Made by a program: the position numbers and the translations under genes. A stretch of DNA of 64,000 nucleotides from Cyrtodaria siliqua. Lineage: Eukaryota; Mollusca; Bivalvia; Adapedonta; Hiatellidae. Below the pieces are notes generated by a model. That model ran no database searches and had not been told where the DNA came from. It was given only the letters and a program-made list of their open reading frames with translations. The stretch covers positions 186,001-250,000 of the forward strand of contig JAWPHD010000130.1 of NCBI GenBank assembly GCA_037043455.1. The letters are read 5' to 3'. Position 1 is the stretch's first letter, and each line of letters opens with the position of its first letter. Below, one piece after another: positions 33,246 through 45,490 of this stretch.

Positions 33246-33324
33246 AACTTGAATGTTGACGCCTTCGCCGCCGTCGCTGGAAAAGCAACACCAATGTCTC
33301 TTTTTTTCTTCTGAAAGGCGAGAC

Positions 33325-33657
33325 AAAAATGGAACACTGATGTTGAAAATAATCGAGTTTTATGTTTGTATACATTTTAAAACCTCATTCTCATATGAAG
33401 TGTATCTAGATATATTGCCATTGAAATTAAGAACTGCCATGTTGAGGATAAGATTAACCTCCCACAGACTTAGAATTGAAACTGGCAGATATTCACAAAA
33501 TAGAAATGATAGAACTTTGTACTTTTTCATTGTTAATGTAAAAACTGCATTGATCTGTCACATATTAATAAATGTAATATGTATTTATATGACGAGAAAC
33601 ATTTGTTTAAGTCATAAAGAAAGAATAAAGAATACATTCTGTTCTGTTCTGTGACTT
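33325..33657 (+). pseudogene. LINE C-terminus, segment 4 of 4
   Basis: Reads WNTDVENNRVLC, then after one frameshift KTSFSYEVYLDI and LRTAMLRIRLTSHRLRIETG, the conserved C-terminal block of this LINE type. A degenerate zinc-knuckle region follows, and the copy ends in a short (TTCTG)n-like tail at about 33640-33655. It continues the ORF interrupted at 29453. Confidence 0.75.
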
Positions 33658-33661
33658 TAAT

Positions 33662-33870
33662 GCATACAGATTGTCTCAAAATTCCTAAACATGGTGTATA
33701 GTGATACACCATGTTTAGGAATGTTGAGACAATCTGTGTTTACAACTGTTAATTAATATCATTACATTTCATCTGCACTTATTGTTATAAATTTATTTTG
33801 CAATAAAATTTAACAGCCATAAACTCCACTGGTGCGTTTTCATTGACTGTCAGTATATTTCTCTAATGCT
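33662..33870 (-). repeat. dispersed repeat with 70-bp near-perfect hairpin
   Basis: Positions 33667-33736 form an inverted repeat of two 33-bp arms with one mismatch around AGTG (words CAGATTGTCTC, CCTAAACATGGTGTAT). The remainder matches 19855-20010 in inverted orientation. The hairpin may be a junction of two inverted copies. Confidence 0.7.
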
Positions 33871-33896
33871 AAGCTTTATCTTTTTTAATGGAACTT

Positions 33897-34136
33897 AATT
33901 GGGTTTTAAGGCGCACCAACACATGAAAGGATATATGGCGCCTAACAGGAATGAACGTGCCAGGCTCATCCTCCATTTACATCAAGATAAAAACATGGAG
34001 AATGGGCCTAGAACTTTCTTACCTGCAGAATTTGGGGGTGGTGGGGGTGGGGCGGGGTACCCCTCTGCATGTGACAGTGTGTTTGTGAGATTGTAGTGGT
34101 TGTATTCTACCCCGGCAACCACACGGGGCTTTTTTA
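33897..34136 (-). mobile_element. SINE-like element, shortened copy
   Basis: Tail half matches the AATTC-tailed family (TTTTAAGGCGCACCAACAC, AGGCTCATCCTCCAT). The head half differs, with a G-rich GGGGGTGGTGGGGGTGGGGC tract and GGCAACCACACGGGGC at the end, so this is a subfamily variant. Confidence 0.6.
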
Positions 34137-34737
34137 ATGGTTTTCATATTAAGAGTCAACTAAGAAAAACAATTTTAAAATACATTTATTAAAACTGTTC
34201 TTCAAACATGTATTGCACATTTGATTGAGACCAAAAACAATCGTACATAACAAAACATTTAAAAATGAAGGACATTTAGAATAATCTCTGAATGTAAATA
34301 CACAGAAAACATTGTTTTGGCAAGAATCTATCTCGACTTGAGAATTACAAGATAAAACATTTATCAAAAATCAATTTATACCTATATACAAGTTGATACA
34401 AATGAGGCCAGCGTATCACATAAACAGCATTCAACAATGAGTGTACATTGGCAAAGTACCAAATAAATAACATAGATTATTTCAAACTACATTCTGAAAT
34501 GTAATCTTAATGTAACAGTAACCTTATAAGATAAATATCTACTGCAAATAGGCCTGGGTATTGTCAATATTAATGTGTTTATTTATCTAAAGTTGTGTCA
34601 TGCGCCGGCTCAGTTATGAACAAGAAGAAGCAGTCAACAATATCCTACACAATCATCTTTCTTTTTTTATTAAATCCATAATCAAAATTTACAAGTTTAC
34701 CTGAGATTTTTTTTCCAAAGAGATAAAATTAGAAAAA
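34137..34737. other. no gene recognised
   Basis: AT-rich. The minus-strand ORF at 34149-34367 has no splice context or recognisable motif. Confidence 0.45.
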
Positions 34738-35433
34738 TTAAAGGGACACATGGCAATCTTGATTTTTTAAAAACTTGTGGCATCCCATTAGTTTTTTCTA
34801 CATAAATTGCATTTGTTCAATCATTAAAATTAATTATAAGAATTGTATAAAACAAATGCACATTAATAAATGTTGATTTCATTTCACCAGTAATATATTT
34901 TAAGGCCAGGGTTGAGTATAAAAAACCCAAAATGGCCCCAGAGAAATTTTTCTGATCATTTTATGCATTATGCTGCTCAGAGAGGTTTAATCACAAATTT
35001 CTGTATAATAAACATTTTTAAACCATAAAATTTGGCATGTAAATACATTAAACATTATATACAGATATATCAAAATAATTATATAATGTATTTATTTCTA
35101 TATTTTGTAGAACAAAACTTTTCCTGTCAAATTTTGAATTTGGTGCATCTATTAATAGCTGTACCTGTAAAAATAAGATCAGTGATTGGTCAGAGTGCTG
35201 AAATCTTTGTCTTGAAGCAGACGAAATACTAACTGGCTAGTGTATACATAAAGACGGTAGGCTCTACCTAATGGTGGGGTTTAAACAGATGGTAGAATAA
35301 CGAAAAAAGCTGAAACCTAAAAATTGTATTTAAATATATGCAAGCACATTTAAAGTCAAAGATACTGGATTAATAAATCGAGGTTAATTTTAACGCTTGA
35401 TAAAAAACTCAACATTGCCGTGTGTCCCTTTAA
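34738..35433. mobile_element. 696-bp MITE with TTAA-AGGGACAC termini
   Basis: Begins TTAAAGGGACACATGGCAAT and ends TTGCCGTGTGTCCCTTTAA. It is a longer relative of 24651-24965, with extra internal sequence around 34900-35290. Confidence 0.7.
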
Positions 35434-35968
35434 TGTATGCTATTCAATATGGACAACTGACACATTAATCAATTGAATTGTTATGGGTTATTTTATTTGT
35501 ATTGGGATACACTAGCTCTTCTGCGCATTAATATTGCATGACTTTAGAAGTGCACTATTTATCTGTGAAAGAACAAGTGCATATATCCCAAAACAAATCT
35601 AATAACATTTTTATCGCATACGCATGAAAAAAACAAAAACAATAATGATAACAAAAACCTAATTTTTTAACTTTTTTTTCCCATCAAAAACATTCATTTG
35701 AAACAAATATGTTTATAATATCGTGGGATTTTTTTTTTTTTTTTTTTTACGTGACATACTTGTTATAATGCGTAAAATATGAAATGAACATTGCACGAAT
35801 CCCAAACAGTTATGCAAAAGTACAGGTTACGCGGCACTAATACAGGAAGTGAACTTTCTGGATACAAACCTTGTTTATTTTGATATAAAAACATGAGATA
35901 TATTTCAGATCATCTGCAACGCTTGGTTTCTTTTTTATTTAAAGACAAATGTCTATAAGCTTTCTTCT
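35434..35968. other. no gene recognised
   Basis: AT-rich, with a 20-base poly-T at about 35730-35750. Nothing coding. Confidence 0.45.
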
Positions 35969-37677
35969 AAACAAGAGGTCAATGACCTTGAAGCTCTACT
36001 GATAGGTTTTGATAGCTAGATCAGCCATGGGAACCTGTGAAGTTTTATAAAAATAGGACCAGCACTTTCAGAGAAGTAGTCGCCACAAGTTTCTCCTATA
36101 TATCTCTATGTAAACAAAGATGGCCATTGGCTGTGGCCATGTTCGAATAATGTTTAGGACCTACTGTCATGCCAGTCATTTTAGTAAAGGTTCCACATCA
36201 ATACCACTTATGGTTTTTGAAAAGTAGTGGCTTCAAAGTTGTATTTTTAAAATCTATTTATACCTATGGCGGCCATCTTGAATTACCGGCCACCCGGGTT
36301 TTTACTTAGGACCAACTAGACATCAAGAGCAACATTCCTGTGAAGTCTCATGGACATCTGTCAAGTGGTTTCAGAGGAGTAGTCGCTACAAGTTTTTACT
36401 ATATAACTCTATATGAACAATGATGGCTACTGGCAGCCATCTTTAACGTCGAATACTGGCAGCCATCTTTAACGTTGAATCAAAATAGTCCCATATCAAT
36501 ATCACTTACAGTTTTCAAGAAGTAGTCGCTACAAATTTGTAAAAATTATTTTTAGCCGTGGCTGCCATCTTGAATTTCCCACCAACTGGAAATTTTGCTA
36601 GGATCAACTAGAATCAAAGAGTAACATTTTTCATGGAAATCCTTCATGTTGTTTCAGAGGAGTAGTCGCTACAAGTTTTTACTATATAACTCTTTGTAAA
36701 TAAAGATGGTCTCTGGCAGCCATCTTTAATGTCGGATCCAAATGATTTTCGACAAGGACCAACACCATGTCATGCTGATCATTTTAGAAAAAGTCCCATA
36801 TCAATATCACTTTAAAGAAGTAGTTGATACAAACTTGTTTTTAAAAATCTATTTTTAGCCATGGCAGCCATCTTGGATTTCCGGCCGAGCTGAAATTTTG
36901 ATAATTTTCAATCTAGACATCAAGTGCAACATTCCTGTGAGGTTTCATGAAAATCTGTCAAGTAGTTTCAGAGAAGGAGTCGCTACAAGTTTTTACTATA
37001 TAACTCTATGTAAACAAAGATGACCGCTGGCAGCCATGTTTAACGTCGAATAAAAATGATTTTCAACAAGGACCAACGTCATGTCATGCTGATCATTTTA
37101 GAAAAAGTCCCATATCAATATCACTTATAATTTTCAAGAAGTAGTCGCTACAATCTCGTTTTAAAAAATCTATTTTTAGCTCTGGTGGCCACCTTTAATT
37201 TCCGGCTGAATTTAAAGGATCAACTAGATATCAAGAGCAACATTCCTGTGAAGTTTCATGAAAATCTGGCAAGTAGTTTTAGAGGAGTAGTCGCTACAAG
37301 TTTTTACTATACAACTCTATGTAAACAAAGATGGCCGCTGGCAGCCATGTTTAAGGTGACAAGGACCAACATCATGTCATGCTGATAATTTTAGAAAAAG
37401 CCCCATATCAATATTACATATAGTTTTCAAGAAGTAGTCGCTACAAACTTGTTTTTTAAAAATCTATTTTTGGCTGTGGTGGCCATCTTGAATTTCCAGC
37501 CGACCTGAACTTTTTCTAGGATCAATTAAACATTCCTGTGAAGTTCATGAAAATCCATCAAGTAGTTTCAGAGGAGTAGTCGCTGTCAAAAAAAGTTTAT
37601 GGACAAACAAATGGACGGACGCCACACCACGGCGTAAGCTCTGCTGATCTGATCTTTGATCAGTAGACAGTAGAGCT
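35969..37677 (+). mobile_element. Helentron-like element, family 2, complete
   Basis: Starts AAACAAGAGGTCAATGACC with GAAGCTCTACTGATAGG. Ends with the hairpin AGCTCTGCTGATC...GATCAGTAGACAGTAGAGCT followed by AAAAA. The interior has about five ~300-bp monomers (near 36270, 36564, 36867, 37190 and 37481), each pairing a GCCATCTTGAATTTCC half with an AGTAGTTTCAGAGGAGTAGTCGC half. Just before the hairpin is GGACAAACAAATGGACGGACG. Non-coding, despite several short ORFs. Confidence 0.75.
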
Positions 37678-40262
37678 AAAAAATTGAAGCTGCATCCATT
37701 TAAATGAAATACTGGTATGTTTCTGATTGACACAGACACACCAGACAGAACGATATAAAGACAATCTACTTTTTCATAAATAATAAATAAATAAAGAGGA
37801 AAATTTCATTATTAATTGATATCTACAAGCTAAATGTAAATGTTCAAACCTACAACTAATAACAAATAATAAGTATGGACGTGGTTCCAATTTCAATTTT
37901 TTTTTTGCACAAAGAGTTAAGACGTTTGTATCTAAAATCAAGGTGGAATATGATCACGACCAGTCAACTTTTAACACTCTCTTTGTCGCCGCTTACAACC
38001 ATGCAGGTGATGCACTGACATCCATTCTTGGTCCTCCTGACAGCCCCAAAACCACACGGGGCCTTTGGATTTAGACACTGTTCAAGCCAAAACCACAAGG
38101 GGGCCATTGATTAAATATGATATATATAGGGTCTTAAATGAGTTGCAATTCCATATAAGATTTAGGAAACGAGTTGTGAATTATTTAAATTTTAACGAGC
38201 CTTTTGGCCAGTTAAAAGTAAAAATGATTCATAATGAGTTTCATATATTTTATATGTAATGGGGGGTTTAAGATGCTTTTATCACATAGCATTTAAATCA
38301 AATGTGCAAACAATAATAAGACTAACATAAAAGAGCTGTTACGTCAGACAAACTTATTTATTATGAGCCGTTAGTCAATAGAAAGTTTACGACTTGGATA
38401 AAAATGAATTTGTGATAGATAAAATAGTTTCATTTAACAAAATTTACGTAGTGTTACGGACTGAATGCATTGTGTGTCCAACAAATCAAAACCGTTACAG
38501 CTATTATAACACATGTGTACATATCATATAATATTAAATGGGTGAAATGAAACGTTAGACATTGACGCAGCAGTATATAAATGGGATGTGGTTACTATCA
38601 AAATGGTAGGTCATAGTTTACAAAGTTCAACTTTCATAATAAAACAATTCAAGTTTAAATATAGTATATTTTTGATAAGCCATACAACTGCATCATAACA
38701 GCCTACTTTTGATTAGATTAGATCAGATCACTTGGGCTTTAGAAGAATATAATATATATGGAGTAATGTCTGGGTTATGAAAAAACAGCAACAGTAGGCA
38801 TGTCACTAGAAATGAAATAAACACATTTGGTTTATGAGTTTGGTGAAAAATGGAGTAATGAAATGATTGGTTTGGGTATCTCATCATGTTTTAGGGGTAT
38901 GAAAATATATCAAACTATCGGTATATCGCAGAAGTCGCTGAGACCACACGCCACCTATTACTAGTATTGCAATGGTATGTTTACCGAAAGTAATAGTATC
39001 GCAACTGTAAAGAGTATGCGCAACAATCACCCCACCATGTGTGAGGATATGCTGGCTCTGGTGATGCAAAGTGTCTACAAAACTGGGTTGATATGACCTC
39101 AGTGAGATTATCAGATAACCGCTTGTATGTTCATGACCTTAAATTGTCAATAGAGCATTACATATCTACCTTCATTTATCAATCTTGTTAACTTATGTAA
39201 ACTAAATTCACTGAACTTGACTTTAAAACTAGGTCGTCATTGTGAAAACATAATTATAAACATAATTATGTTATAAATAAATTATTTATTAAAGGGACAC
39301 ATCAATCTTGAAGTTTTTATCAAGCATTAAAATTAAAGACACAATTTATTAATCCAGTATCATTTTAACTTGAAACCTGCTTGCATATATTAACCCTTAA
39401 CTCGCTAAATATATATAATGGACTGTTCTTTCTTTGAATTAAGACCATTCCATTTATGTGATGGAAGGGTGTTTTGGGGGAAATGACTGATCAGCAGCTG
39501 GACATTGTAAACCCTGATCAGCTTGCGAGTTACTTGCAGGCTAATCTGGGTTTACAATGGACGTAAAGGCTATTATAGTCATGCTTAGCAGGTTAAAATA
39601 CATTTATTTGTCCAAATATTTCAATTCTCCCTAATTTCAGCATATCAGGAAACCTTACTTTTCTCCGTAAATAAAATCTTGGAAAACAAGTGAAATATCT
39701 ATGAACATAGGAAATTTAGTACACTGATTTCCCATGCCAGATTTGCAGTGCTGCATAAACAATTTCTAAATCATTTGCGTCCCTGTATTTTCGCTGAACA
39801 AAATAAGATATCTAGTTGTAACATTTTAACTCATGTCATGACAGATGACGAGACGGGACCTCGGCTCATAAGAATACAAGCCATCAATTCCACATTCAAC
39901 AAGAGCACAACCAAAATATGAAAGACTGCTACCATTTAGCCTATGTTTACAGCATGGATAGGCCATTTTTGTTTAAATACAAATGGGAATGGCACCCTTT
40001 ATCTGTACCACTTGTATAAGGGGTGGGGATGGGGGGAACCTTTGCTATGAAAATGTCGCAAAATTCCACTCCCTTAGGGCCCTGGCCCCATTCCCCTAAA
40101 AGTTAACTAGTGCCCTTGATCTCCATGTACCATTATTTATATTTAATACCACTGATAGCGAAGGACAATAAGTTACAATATATACATTTTTCTAATGTCA
40201 CTTTTGAAAGACTGCATACTCTATTTGACTGTTATCTATCAAAATCCATTTCAACCAATCAA
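37678..40262. other. mostly unrecognised sequence
   Basis: Positions 37920-38060 translate on plus with a protein-like stretch (VEYDHDQSTFNTLFVAAYN) and may be a decayed transposon ORF. ACCACACGGGGCC words at 38048 and a related ACCACAAGGGGGCC at 38091 resemble the SINE head. Around 39450-39600 a CTGATCAGCTTGCGAGTTAC block looks like a dispersed repeat. No exon with convincing splice sites was seen. Confidence 0.4.
39289..39395 (-). mobile_element. solo end of the TTAA-AGGGACAC MITE
   Basis: TTAAAGGGACACATCAATCTTG and the following ~90 bases match the right end of 24651-24965 and 34738-35433 in inverted orientation. The other end is missing. Confidence 0.6.
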
Positions 40263-40430
40263 ATATATAGAGGATATTTGTTGGTTTGGAGCGAATATAG
40301 GATTTATTTTCATCGAGAAGTGAGAAAACTTATATTTTCATGAGAACGAGTGAAAATATAAGTTTTCTCACTTCGAGATGAAAACAAATTCTATATTCAC
40401 GACAAACCAACAAATATTCTATTCATTATA
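40263..40430. repeat. ~168-bp long hairpin
   Basis: Nearly continuous inverted repeat with ~80-bp arms. The inner part GTGAGAAAACTTATATTTTC pairs perfectly with its complement and the outer part pairs GATATTTGTTGGTTTG with CAAACCAACAAATATTC. Foldback/MITE-like. The ORF 40110-40343 reads into one arm and is rejected. Confidence 0.75.
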
Positions 40431-40649
40431 TACTTTTTATCATGCAACACTACCAAACTGTTTCAAACAGAAAATACGTTTCGTTCCAACAGTTCCCCTT
40501 TAACGTATTCGCGGATAAATATAGTAACGCCAGTGCGTGAGGCGATTTACATATATTTAGTGCGCATAGAATATAGCTCTAAACTTTGACACGAATTATG
40601 ACTGTTATAAGCAAATGTAGAGAAAAGTAGTTCCATTTTTTCCGGCAGT

Positions 40650-40770
40650 GAGAATATAAGTTCTTAATATTCTCACTGTGAAAATATAAACAATGAGAAT
40701 ATAAGGTTTATTCTAACCATACAATCCACTATTTCAGGTTTATTCTAACCATACAATCCACTATTTCACT
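40650..40770. repeat. short hairpin plus 32-bp tandem duplication
   Basis: CAGTGAGAATATAAG pairs with CTTAATATTCTCACTG at 40650-40682, echoing the GTGAGAA words of the neighbouring long hairpin. Then GGTTTATTCTAACCATACAA with its following 12 bases is duplicated head to tail (40705-40768). Confidence 0.65.
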
Positions 40771-40874
40771 GGGAAGTATATAATAAATATAATAATACCT
40801 CCACAAACATTAGCATGTACAACTGTATTATAATTCAACCTATTCTCATTAAACTCTGACATTGACAATAGGGC

Positions 40875-41316
40875 AGATATATGAGCCGAAACACGCGAAA
40901 ACGTCCCTTCAGACAAAAAATTCACACTTTATGTTTTTTGATGTTTATGAAACACGGTGATTTTCTCTTTCAAAATCTCTTTATTTTATGTTGATATCCT
41001 AATTAAAAATGATTTTATCTCAATTTGAAAATTAAAGATTGTATTCACCATTAATTCTGACGCTGACGTCGTCGTCTTGGACAACGTCGTTCATTAAATA
41101 ACAACAAAAAACATAAACAATTACCATTTTCTATAGCATCAACTATTTATATTAAGAAACATATTCCCTATGAAATAATAATTACGTAAAACACAGAAGT
41201 GGCGAGAAATTTGATTAGTAATTAACTGATTACCGGCCGACGTCATAAATTGTTACGTTATGACGTTGTCGTCTAAACGTCCGAAGGGACATTTTCGCGT
41301 GTTGCGGCTCATATCT
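40875..41316. mobile_element. 442-bp MITE with ~38-bp TIRs
   Basis: Left AGATATATGAGCCGAAACAC and right GTTGCGGCTCATATCT arms extend through CGCGAAAACGTCCCTTC and its complement GAAGGGACATTTTCGCG. No protein and no clear target duplication. Superfamily not assigned. Confidence 0.75.
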
Positions 41317-41677
41317 AACTACTGGTATAAGGTGAGCTGTCAAATCATAGACCCCGTAGTTATTATTCATTTATATAGGTGTTTGCATTTATATATGCTG
41401 TTCTTTCTCTTTGGTCTCATGAATGCACGCACATGACTGCTATCTAGTCACAAATTTCCATGTACAATAAACAACCAGCTTCTCCTCTGACCTGCCTCTA
41501 TTCAAATTAATTTTACCATGTACAACACATGGCTGTTCCTTTGACCATCTCTATTTCTACGTACAACAATCACATGTTGGTTTAACCTCCCTATTTTCAC
41601 ATTAATAATTTACAGCAGCTGTTCCTTTGACCTAACTCTATTCACATTTTTACAGCAGCTGTTCCTTTGACCTAACT
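41317..41677. repeat. tandem duplication in intron or flank
   Basis: TTTTACAGCAGCTGTTCCTTTGACC with the following CTAACTCTATTCACA is present twice head to tail near 41610-41690. Looser relatives (GGCTGTTCCTTTGACC) occur upstream from about 41530. No gene otherwise. Confidence 0.55.
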
Positions 41678-41720
41678 CTATTCACATTTATCATGAATAA
41701 CAAACTGCTGTTCTTTCCAC

Positions 41721-41850
41721 CAGGTGTCCACATCAGGTGACACGTGCCTCCCAGTGAGGAGGTAGTGTTCCTCGTCTGCAGCGGCTGAATTGTAATCAGA
41801 GGATACATCACTTAAATGTCCCAGACTCAGTCCCGCCCCCAGGGTTTTAC
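41721..41850 (-). CDS. candidate host exon C (minus strand)
   Basis: A TTATTTCAG acceptor precedes an open frame giving GKTLGAGLSLGHLSDVSS then DYNSAAADEEHYLLTGRHV and SPDVDTWW. Codon usage and Ser/Asp-rich composition look like real coding sequence in a repeat desert. The phase fits exon B exactly: B ends in the first base of a Gly codon and C supplies the other two. The 3' end is uncertain. A CTG|GTGGAA donor would end it at 41721, but the frame stays open to a TAG at 41678-41680, so it could be a terminal exon. Protein family not recognised. Confidence 0.6.
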
Positions 41851-42320
41851 CTGAAATAACAAACAGTGATGGGAAATTAGTTAAAATTTACAATCAATCA
41901 TTGGTTATAATGAGTTAGTCAATATGAAGTGCGTGCCAGTTTGTGTTTCAGACATTTAACTTACAATTATTTCTGTTTAAGTATACATTCTTTCCTGTCT
42001 TGTTTCTTATGCCATTGTTATTTTATTTTAATCAGCGAAAGAATTAGAACTGATATGAATGTGTTTATTTGTATATATGCTCATTTTCACACGTGTATTT
42101 CCAATTCGCAAACTGCCGTCTCCTGAATAATCATATTTCTAACATTAATTAAAGTATAGTTTTACATTTTACGAATGATCGACTGCAGACTTCCATAATC
42201 TATCATCATAATTGAATGCCTAAGTAACTGATGATCAGCTACAATTGATTAATCGGTACATCACTAACAACAACTACAGCAAATGAAGTCATTCTCAAAA
42301 TCTGTTATATCACACACAAT
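41851..42320. other. intron sequence, no gene recognised
   Basis: AT-rich. The plus-strand ORF at 41929-42126 lacks support. Confidence 0.45.
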
Positions 42321-43697
42321 CTTGTAAAGGCAAAGTATAGTATATAGAGTGGAGTCTTGGAGTGGAGTGAATAATTGGAGTGACCTTGGAGTCACATTTT
42401 GGAGTGACTTTAGAATCAAATTTAGACCGAATATTTTGGAGTCAATTTTTGGAGTCTAAATAAATCTGGAGTCTCTTATTTTTTCGTACAATTAGTAACT
42501 TTTTAGAAACTAATATATAGTTCTGACTGTTGTTCTTTGTTTATCCTTATGACAGACGGACAACTATTTTTATTGACTTAGATATTTTTATTTACTTTTG
42601 TGATATATAGAATCTTACATTCCTAAATGAGTATACATTCTTTGGATAAAATCAATAACACATTATAACACATAATACAGAATAATACTGATGTAAGATC
42701 ATCTGTATATTTAATTCATTGGAAAAAGAATCATAACCTGATCTTATTAGAAAATCCAGGATAATCATGTGAAAATAAGCTTCCACCACCCTCCAAATAT
42801 GAATCAGTTAATGTACCGCTGTTTTGAGAGATAAAGTAAACATAGTCTTGGGTTCGGACAGCAAAAATGGCCGATAACAGTCAAATGCTTGTTTTATTTC
42901 TATTAATCTACTGTATCTTAATCTCTCTCTGAGCAATACGCAGCAAGACAATTAAGACCAGTCTCACTGATGATTTAAATTAATTTTCGCCTCCCATTAC
43001 AGACGTCAAATTGTCTGACATTCAGTGTCAGTGTATACATAGTTCCAATATGTCAGTCAAATCAATATCATATAGAACATGTAGTAACAGTGCCCAAGTT
43101 AAATTAGATTTGCAGTTTTGAAATTATTTATTAATGGATTAAATTTCATTAAAATGCATTTTAACTAAATTTAATCAATTAATAAATAATTGCATGTGCA
43201 AATGAAGTAACTCAAGTAAATGTATTAGTTTCTAAAAAGTTATTAATTGTAAGGAAAATTAAGATTCCAAATTTAGACTAAACAAGAGGCCCAAGAGGGC
43301 CTGTATCGCTGTACTTGCTATAATTATGGTGTCCACGGTGGGGTGGTGGTAGACTGGGTGGGTAAGGGGTGGGTGGGGGGATAGAAGGATTCTGTGTCAG
43401 ATATGGCAATATCAAACTAGTTTTATATAAACTGTCTTCAATTACCAAGATATGGGGGAGGATGTATTTGGCTCAAGTTTGGCTGTCTTTAAAACAAATC
43501 AAACTTTCGACCACATATTTGACCACACGGTCACCATTTGAACAAACTTGGTAGAGGACCATAAGCTGAATGTAAATACAAAATATTAAACTGTTGGCAC
43601 TTGTAATTTCAGAGAAGAAGATTTTTCAAGTTTGTCCCTATATAAGTCTATATAAAACATGTGACCCCGAGGATAGGGCCAAATTTGACTAAAGGGT

Positions 43698-43790
43698 CAC
43701 CATTTGAATGAATGAATGAATGAATGAATGAATGGTGTTTTATGGCACGTCGACACATAAATAGGACATATTGTGCGCAAAAAACGAGGA
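43698..43790 (-). mobile_element. SINE tail with (ATTC)n, inserted in a monomer
   Basis: (GAAT)n followed by GGTGTTTTATGGCACGTCGA, lying between two ACCATTTG words that look like an 8-bp target duplication. On the minus strand it ends in an (ATTC)n tail. Confidence 0.65.
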
Positions 43791-45017
43791 ACCATTTGTA
43801 CAAACTTGGTGGATGACCATAAGCTGATGGTAAATACAATACAACGTATTAAAACTCTTGCTCTTGTAGTTTCAGAGAAGAAGATTGTTTTTAAAGTTTT
43901 TCCCTATTAGGGTCCAAATTTGATCCCTATAACTGCTTATAGCAAATGCAAATATTAAACCCCTGGCTCTTGCAGTTTCAGAGAAGATGATTTTTTCAGT
44001 TTTTCCCTATACATGTCTATGTAAAACATGTGACGCTTGGGGCGGGGTCAAATGTGACCCCAGGGTCACCATTTGAACAAACTTGGTAAAGGACCATAAG
44101 CTTATAGCAACAGCAAAATATTAAACCTTGGCTCCTGCAGTTTCAGAGAAGAATATTTTTTAAGTTTTTCACTATACATGTCTATGTAAAACATGTGACC
44201 CTTGGGCCGGGGCCAAATGTGACCCCAGGGTCATCATTTGAACAAACTTGGTAAAGGACCATAGGCTTATAGCAACAGCAACATATTAAACCTCTGGCTC
44301 TTGCAGTTTCAGAGAAGAAGATTTTTTAAGTTTTTCACTATACATGTCTATGTAAAACATGTGACCCTTGGGGCGGGGCCAAATGTGACCCCAGGGTCAC
44401 CATTTGAACAAATTTAGTAGAGGACCATAAGCTGATGCTACATGTAATACATGAGAGCTCTGTGCCATGTGGTTCCTGAGAAGAAGATTTTTTTCAGTTT
44501 TTCCCTATACAAGCCTATGTAAAACTGTGACCACCGGGGTGGGGCCAAATGTGACCACTGGGTCACCATTTGAACAAACTTGGTAGAGGACCACAAGCTT
44601 ATAGCAAATGCAAAATATTAAACCTCTGGCTCTTGCAGTTTCAGAGAAGAAGATTTTTTTAAGTTTTTCCCTATAAATGTCTATGTAAAACATGTGACCC
44701 TTGGGGCGGGGCCAAATGTGACCCGAGGGTCACCATTTGAACAAACTTGGTAAAGGATCATAACCTTATAGTAAATGCAAAATATCAAACCTCTGGCTGT
44801 TGTAGTTTCCGAGAAGAAGATTTTTTAAAAAAAAATCCTATATAAGTCTATGTAAAACTGTGACCCCGGGGCGGGGACAAATTTTACCCCAGGGTCACCA
44901 TTTGAACAAAATTAGTAGTGGACCATAAGATGATGATACATGTAATACATGAGAGCTCTGTGCCTTGTGGTTTCAGAAAAGAAGATTTTTTAAAGTTTTT
45001 TCCTATATGTCTATATG

Positions 45018-45293
45018 AACAAGAGGCCCAAGAGGGCCTGTGGACGCTCTACTGGCTAACATGGCTCTTATAACATCAATGAAGTGAGTGACTGCCATTT
45101 ACGTTTTTTTGAAAGTTTCGGGCAAAAAACAGCTTTTTAACTAAATCAAAGGCCATAACTAAAGAATCTGGTAAAGTTTGGTAAAGATCAGATGAAAAAT
45201 GAAGGCCCAACCGTATAAACGAGGCAACATATAGCATGTTTAACTAAATCAAGAACACCTCTGTTACTGGTCCGACTGGTCGAACATAGAGCT
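45018..45293 (+). mobile_element. short Helentron-like element, family 1, nested
   Basis: AACAAGAGGCCCAAGAGGGC start with GGACGCTCTACTGGCTAACA, one core monomer remnant, and an ACATAGAGCT-AAAAA end lacking the full hairpin. It is the sister of 54323-54606, which has the same internal structure and the same shortened end. Confidence 0.7.
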
Positions 45294-45490
45294 AAAAAAA
45301 TGCAAAAAAAATGCAAAAAAAATGCAAAAAAAAAAAAGAAAATTAAAAAAAAAAAAAAAAAATTGCAAAAAAATAAATAAATTGCAAAACATTTAAAAAA
45401 AAAAGAAGATATTTCAAAAAAAAAAAAAATCAAAAAAAAAAAATTAAAAAAAAAAAAAATCAAAAAAAAAAAATTAAAAAAAATAAAAAT
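45294..45490. repeat. A-rich low-complexity tract
   Basis: Poly-A runs broken by TGC, GAAA and TTAAA. Gives a Phe-rich minus-strand ORF that is an artefact. A similar tract follows the sister element at 54607-54768. Confidence 0.85.

Larger units (their letters stand above)
29454..33324 (+). mobile_element. Helentron-like element, GAGAC family, with nested insertions
   Basis: Starts AACAAGAAATCCGCGG with CATGTCTCGCCT nearby. Ends AGGCGAGAC followed by AAAAATGG, the two forming an inverted repeat. Its own core (32636-33245) is four ~158-bp monomers, followed by a GCCTTCGCCGCCGTCGC tract. The middle is filled by a SINE, a family-2 element and what they contain. LINE codons join across it (FVQ, then WNTDVENNRVLC), which fixes both ends and shows no target duplication. 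Confidence 0.7.
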
